A DNA stretch of 64,000 nt, taken from contig CAWHVB010000002.1 in assembly GCA_963832715.1 (NCBI GenBank), positions 248,001-312,000 on the forward strand, in the 5' to 3' direction. The DNA is from DATFVA01 sp963832715. GTDB lineage: Bacteria > Bacteroidota > Ignavibacteria > Ignavibacteriales > Ignavibacteriaceae. The position numbers were made by a program, and so were the translations under genes. Each line of letters begins with the position of its first letter. Positions within the stretch are counted from its first letter, which is position 1. The notes below the pieces were generated by a model, which worked only from the letters and a program-made list of their open reading frames with translations, did no database searches and was not told the DNA's origin. Below, in pieces: positions 60,437-64,000 of the stretch.

Positions 60437-62187
60437 TCCAAAAGAAATATAAACTTAAACGTGTAAACGAGTCCGGACCTTCGGGTTTCTTAAAACGGGA
60501 AATGGAAGAATCCCGTTTTATTATTAATTATCAGAATGAACTTAACCCGGCTCAATATGAAGCTGCCTCTGCTGTAGAAGGAGCTTATCTGATAATAGCC
60601 GGTGCAGGGACGGGAAAGACAAGGACGCTGGTTTACAGAGTTGCCCGGCTCGTCGAACTCGGCTATGATCCCCAGTCGATTGTGCTTCTCACATTTACCC
60701 GCAAAGCTGCAAATGAAATGATGAACCGCGCTTCAATACTTCTTGACAACAGGTGTGCAAAGATACGCGGCGGTACATTTCATTCATTTGCAAATCTGAC
60801 GCTTCGCAGGTATGCTAAAGCGATGGGAATAAACCCCTCATTTACTATACTCGACCAGGGAGATAGTGAAGATGTTATAAACCTTATCAGGAATCAATCG
60901 GGACTTGTCAGTAAAGAAAAAAGATTCCCTAACAAGCAGACGCTTAACAAAGTGTTCAGCCTGAGTGTAAATACAGGGAGAAGCATCGCAGAGATTGTAG
61001 AAACAGACTACCCTCATTTTGTTGAACAGCTCGACCGGATGATGGCAATTCATAAGGTCTTTGAAGATTATAAGAGGAAGAATAATTTATTCGATTATGA
61101 CGATCTTCTTGTGTACCTGAATAAATTTCTTAAAGAATTATCGCCCGGAGCTAAATCCCTGCTATCAACTATAAATTTCGTAATGGTTGATGAGTACCAG
61201 GATACTAATAAACTGCAGGCTGAGATAGTACAGGGACTATCTCAGCATAATAATAATGTAATGGTTGTAGGAGATGATTCGCAGTCGATATATTCCTTCC
61301 GGGGTGCAAATTTCAAAAATATAATGGAATTCCCGAAGCTATTTAAGGATGTTAAAATAATCAAGCTTGAGGAAAATTTCAGAAGTATCCAGCCTGTACT
61401 CGACTTTACGAATTTTATTATTGAACGTGCTGCCGAGAAATATGAGAAACATCTTTTTACAAGGAAACCCGGCGGGGAACTTCCGAATATAATTGCTGCT
61501 TCCACGGAAAACCTGCAGTCGAAGTTCATTGTTGAGAAAGTACTTGAATTAAGAGAGGAAGGGGTTCCTCTTAATGACATTGCTGTGCTTTTCAGATCAT
61601 CATTTTTTTCGTTTGATCTTGAGATTGAATTAGGAAAGGCAAATATCCCGTTTCAGAAGTTCGGAGGAATGAAGTTTATTGAAGCAGCCCATATAAAGGA
61701 TATACTTGCCTTTTTACGGATAGCAGCAAATCCAAAGGATATAGTAAGCTGGTACAGGGTACTTCTTCTTCACGAAGGAGTGGGACCTAAAACTGCTCAA
61801 AAGATCCTTGATGAGCTAGCGCTGGCCAGGCTGTCTATTAAGTCGAGCCCTGATCAGCAGCCGTCTTTTAAGTATAATGATAAGATGGTAAATCTTTTTC
61901 AGCTATTGTATAAGCTGCATACCGAAAAAACACTCCCTTCAGAAAAACTTCAGCAGGTTCTCGATTATTATCATCCAATCTTCAAACAAAAATATGACGA
62001 TTTTAATAAGAGGAGTAAGGACCTGGAAATCTTCCAGAATATTTCCGAGAATTATAAGACGCTTGATACACTGCTGGCCGATATGGCTATAGAACCGATC
62101 ATAGACAGCGTAATTGATATTGGTCCGGCCGATAAGGAGGAAGAATACCTGACTCTCTCCACTATTCATTCCGCAAAAGGGTCTTGA
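60433..62187 (+). CDS. UvrD/PcrA-like DNA helicase, frame broken at motif V
   Basis: 584 residues ending STIHSAKGS. Helicase motifs are in order: Q-motif/NPAQYEA, Walker A IIAGAGTGKTRTLVYR (about 55-70), TFTRKAANEM (Ia), FVMVDEYQDTNKLQ (II, about 249), VVGDDSQSIYSFRGA (III), LEENFRS (IV). The stop falls in the middle of motif V, where relatives read HSAKGLEW. Motif VI is in the next frame over. Without it there is no arginine finger, so this product should not unwind DNA. Probable single-base insertion in GGG at 62179-62181. Confidence 0.88.
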   Translation: MIQKKYKLKRVNESGPSGFLKREMEESRFIINYQNELNPAQYEAASAVEGAYLIIAGAGTGKTRTLVYRVARLVELGYDPQSIVLLTFTRKAANEMMNRASILLDNRCAKIRGGTFHSFANLTLRRYAKAMGINPSFTILDQGDSEDVINLIRNQSGLVSKEKRFPNKQTLNKVFSLSVNTGRSIAEIVETDYPHFVEQLDRMMAIHKVFEDYKRKNNLFDYDDLLVYLNKFLKELSPGAKSLLSTINFVMVDEYQDTNKLQAEIVQGLSQHNNNVMVVGDDSQSIYSFRGANFKNIMEFPKLFKDVKIIKLEENFRSIQPVLDFTNFIIERAAEKYEKHLFTRKPGGELPNIIAASTENLQSKFIVEKVLELREEGVPLNDIAVLFRSSFFSFDLEIELGKANIPFQKFGGMKFIEAAHIKDILAFLRIAANPKDIVSWYRVLLLHEGVGPKTAQKILDELALARLSIKSSPDQQPSFKYNDKMVNLFQLLYKLHTEKTLPSEKLQQVLDYYHPIFKQKYDDFNKRSKDLEIFQNISENYKTLDTLLADMAIEPIIDSVIDIGPADKEEEYLTLSTIHSAKGS

Positions 62188-62449
62188 ATGGCATTCGGTT
62201 TTTATAATCCATGCAGTAGAAGGATTTTTCCCCTCTTACAGATCAGCTGAAAATATTGATGCCCTGGAAGAAGAGAGAAGGCTGATGTATGTTGCCTCAA
62301 CCAGAGCTAAACAAAATCTTTTTATCACTTATCCGATGAATATGTTCGACCGCGAAGCAGGCATGACACTCTCAAAACCTTCCAGGTTTATCACCGGCAT
62401 TAACCAGGAACTGGCAGAAGGATGGCTGTTGGAAGATGAGTGGGAATGA
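62188..62449 (+). pseudogene. 3' end of the UvrD-like gene in the +1 frame
   Basis: From 62183 the +1 frame reads LEWHSVFIIHAVEGFFPSY, EEERRLMYVASTRAK (motif VI) and ends at TGA 62447-62449 with LLEDEWE. This is the missing end of the helicase: removing one G restores one frame from 60433 to 62449 (about 671 residues). Confidence 0.87.
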
Positions 62450-62482
62450 AGGGGGGAATGGAGATGCTGTGTGAAAATGTAT

Positions 62483-62501
62483 AGTGAAACGCTGTTTCGC
62501 T
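62483..62501. repeat. Dispersed palindromic repeat, copy 5 (inverted orientation)
   Basis: AGTGAAACGCTGTTTCGCT; one base off the exact palindrome. Lies in the gap between the helicase and the Ycf48/T9SS gene, in opposite orientation to the other copies. Confidence 0.65.
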
Positions 62502-62714
62502 AACCCACGCTATAAATAATTTGAAGTTTTTAGATTCAGCCACGCTGGGTTGTCACCAGGGTTTGATTTTCACACAGCTTCTAGAGTGATAGAGTATTGG
62601 TCGAACCACGTATCGTAATCTCGCATTGCTCATTTAGCCATCTATAGTCATTCAATAGTAATTCAGTAGTTATTCTGTTGTGAGGAATTGTTAATCGGGC
62701 ATTTGTAATTTTTC

Positions 62715-63995
62715 TTACCTCAGCAGCAGCATTTTTTTAGTGGAGGAGAAAGAACCGGAGCGAAGCCGGTAGAAATATATTCCGCTTGCGAGATTGCCTG
62801 CGTCAAATTCAGTTTCATATTTTCCGGCAGGCTTATAGTCATTTACCAGTGAAGCAACTTCCCTACCGAGCACATCATATACCGCAAGCGACACGAAATC
62901 TCCTTCCGGAACCTGGTAACTGATCTTTGTTGCAGGATTAAATGGATTAGGGAAATTCTGTGAAAGCAGAAAAGATTGAATTACAGCGGGATCTGAGTTG
63001 GCTGCATTTGGTTTATGGTATTTGTATTTAACTATAGCACCATTATCCCCTACTGCAAATCCGTGAGATGAATCCGGGAAGCTTATGTGGGTTATACTCG
63101 TTGAATCCGGAGTATCAAGCTGTGACCAGGTATAGCCCGAATCGGGTGTAAATAAGAACACGGATTTAGCTCCTATAGGGGCCCATCCCTCGGCTGCGGT
63201 TCTGAAAGCCATATCCTCCGGATTCCATAATATCCCAAGGTTTTCATAATACCATGAGCTGCCTGAATTAGTGGTTCTCATAAGACTGGCCCCGAACTCA
63301 GGGTCTCCGCCAATTACCAGCACATTCAACGAGTCAAAAAAATGAATTGCATAAAGCGGTTCAGCCGGAGCAGACGAAGAATCAACAAGAGTTATCCAGT
63401 TATCTCCGCGGTCAGTGGTTTTCCATATAACCCCAATAGCATCACGTGTACCGCCGCAGGCATAACCATAAGTCGAAGTGAAAAATTTAACTGATTCAGG
63501 TGGCCAGCCTGCAAATTGGGACGAATCACGATGAACAGTCCGCCAGGAGTTGCCTCCATCTATTGTCTTCATAAAGAAAGAGGGATATCCTACGGCAAAT
63601 CCCGTCAGTGAATCAATAAAAGTAATAGAATTTGCATAAACTTCACCAATTCTTAAATAATTTGTACTCCAGTTATTTCCTCCGTCTGTAGTCTTTAAAA
63701 GATAAGTACCCTCAGCTTCCCTGGTAGCAGATGCGATACCATATTGAGCATTAAGGAAACAAAGATTCACTATGATAAGGGAATCATTATTATACTGAGT
63801 TGTCCAGTTGTCTCCTCCGTCGGTAGTCTTTATTATCAATCCGGAATCGCTCGCGGCCCAGCCGGTAAGACTATCAATGAATACAACCGAGACAAGATTA
63901 TTTGTGGTTGGACTTTCAATCCTCTCCCAAAAATTCTGGGAATATCCGTTAATCGCAAAAATGAACAGAAGGCAAAGTAAATTCAGGATTCTCAT
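62715..63995 (-). CDS. Ycf48-like secreted protein with T9SS sorting domain
   Basis: 426 residues. Signal peptide ending NGYSQ, about six propeller blades with TTDGGDNW and DSLTGWA/DSLTGFAVG motifs, then SQNFPNPFNPATKISY and the sorting domain ending GIYFYRLRSGSFSSTKKMLLLR (broken here as GIYFYRLRSGS plus FSSTKKMLLLR). Complete in the window. Same architecture as the gene at 44.9 kb but much shorter and intact. Exported by Sec and then by the type IX system; the bound partner is unknown. Confidence 0.9.
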   Translation of the reverse strand: MRILNLLCLLFIFAINGYSQNFWERIESPTTNNLVSVVFIDSLTGWAASDSGLIIKTTDGGDNWTTQYNNDSLIIVNLCFLNAQYGIASATREAEGTYLLKTTDGGNNWSTNYLRIGEVYANSITFIDSLTGFAVGYPSFFMKTIDGGNSWRTVHRDSSQFAGWPPESVKFFTSTYGYACGGTRDAIGVIWKTTDRGDNWITLVDSSSAPAEPLYAIHFFDSLNVLVIGGDPEFGASLMRTTNSGSSWYYENLGILWNPEDMAFRTAAEGWAPIGAKSVFLFTPDSGYTWSQLDTPDSTSITHISFPDSSHGFAVGDNGAIVKYKYHKPNAANSDPAVIQSFLLSQNFPNPFNPATKISYQVPEGDFVSLAVYDVLGREVASLVNDYKPAGKYETEFDAGNLASGIYFYRLRSGSFSSTKKMLLLR

Positions 63996-64000
63996 TCTTT

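Noticed and set aside
62179..62190. Programmed +1 frameshift in the helicase gene (TCT TGA A context)
   Set aside because: Slippage from TCT to CTT is poor compared with the known CTT-TGA-C site of prfB; a one-base insertion in GGG explains it more simply.

Overview
The window looks like a chromosomal segment of an AT-leaning, free-living bacterium of the Ignavibacteria/Bacteroidota-Chlorobiota group. The evidence is several secreted proteins ending in a type IX secretion (T9SS) sorting domain with the NYPNPFNP signature, Ycf48-like and beta-helix secreted proteins, a 31-residue AURKAIP1/COX24-type ribosomal mini-protein, and a single-block dcw cluster. No phage, plasmid, rRNA or CRISPR locus is seen. 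Accessory character is limited to a tRNA-linked repeat array, a truncated nucleotidyltransferase module and small dispersed palindromes.

Layout. 1-1.2 kb: pyrB (cut by the window edge) and pyrR, read leftward behind a leader that carries a PyrR-type RNA motif and a hairpin covering the pyrR Shine-Dalgarno. 1.35-2.9 kb: a GT-C membrane glycosyltransferase. 3.1-4.24 kb: an intact tRNA-Pro(CGG) followed directly by three tandem 344-bp units, each holding a GIY-YIG nuclease ORF and a degenerate tRNA-Pro 3' part; this is the most unusual structure here. 4.7-8.9 kb: YajQ, a beta-helix lipoprotein, a DnaE-like protein lacking its catalytic half, and a small CPXCG protein.

8.9-25.4 kb is a complete leftward dcw division/cell-wall operon: mraZ-rsmH-ftsL-ftsI-murE-murF-mraY-murD-ftsW-murG-[PH-domain membrane protein]-murC-ftsQ-ftsA-ftsZ. 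Almost all junctions overlap, and a promoter plus three 10-bp-phased MraZ boxes precede mraZ. The operon goes from transcription control through precursor synthesis (MurC-F, MraY, MurG) to the divisome (FtsL/I/W/Q/A/Z).

25.6-40.8 kb: two S9 peptidases, a LytR_C-like protein, tRNA-Thr, a ribosomal mini-protein, a zinc-ribbon/TPR protein, HU, an IMPDH/GMPR-family enzyme, PepF, a T9SS protein split by a frameshift at a slippery heptamer, TruA and small envelope proteins. 40.9-47.4 kb: two very large secreted T9SS proteins, one frameshifted inside its signal peptide. 47.7-58.5 kb: an MgtC/DUF4010 protein, a truncated toxin-like module, an aldehyde dehydrogenase, a SpoIIE phosphatase, an M64 peptidase, pyrE, a TPR protein, a pterin dehydratase and ClpC. 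58.8-64 kb: a FloA flotillin operon with a UvrD-like helicase (frameshifted), and another Ycf48/T9SS protein.

Three separate single-base frame breaks (about 36.9, 47.38 and 62.18 kb) interrupt otherwise well-preserved genes. They may be assembly indels, real mutations or, at 36.9 kb, programmed frameshifting. All calls rest on reading the sequence and its translations; no database search was possible.
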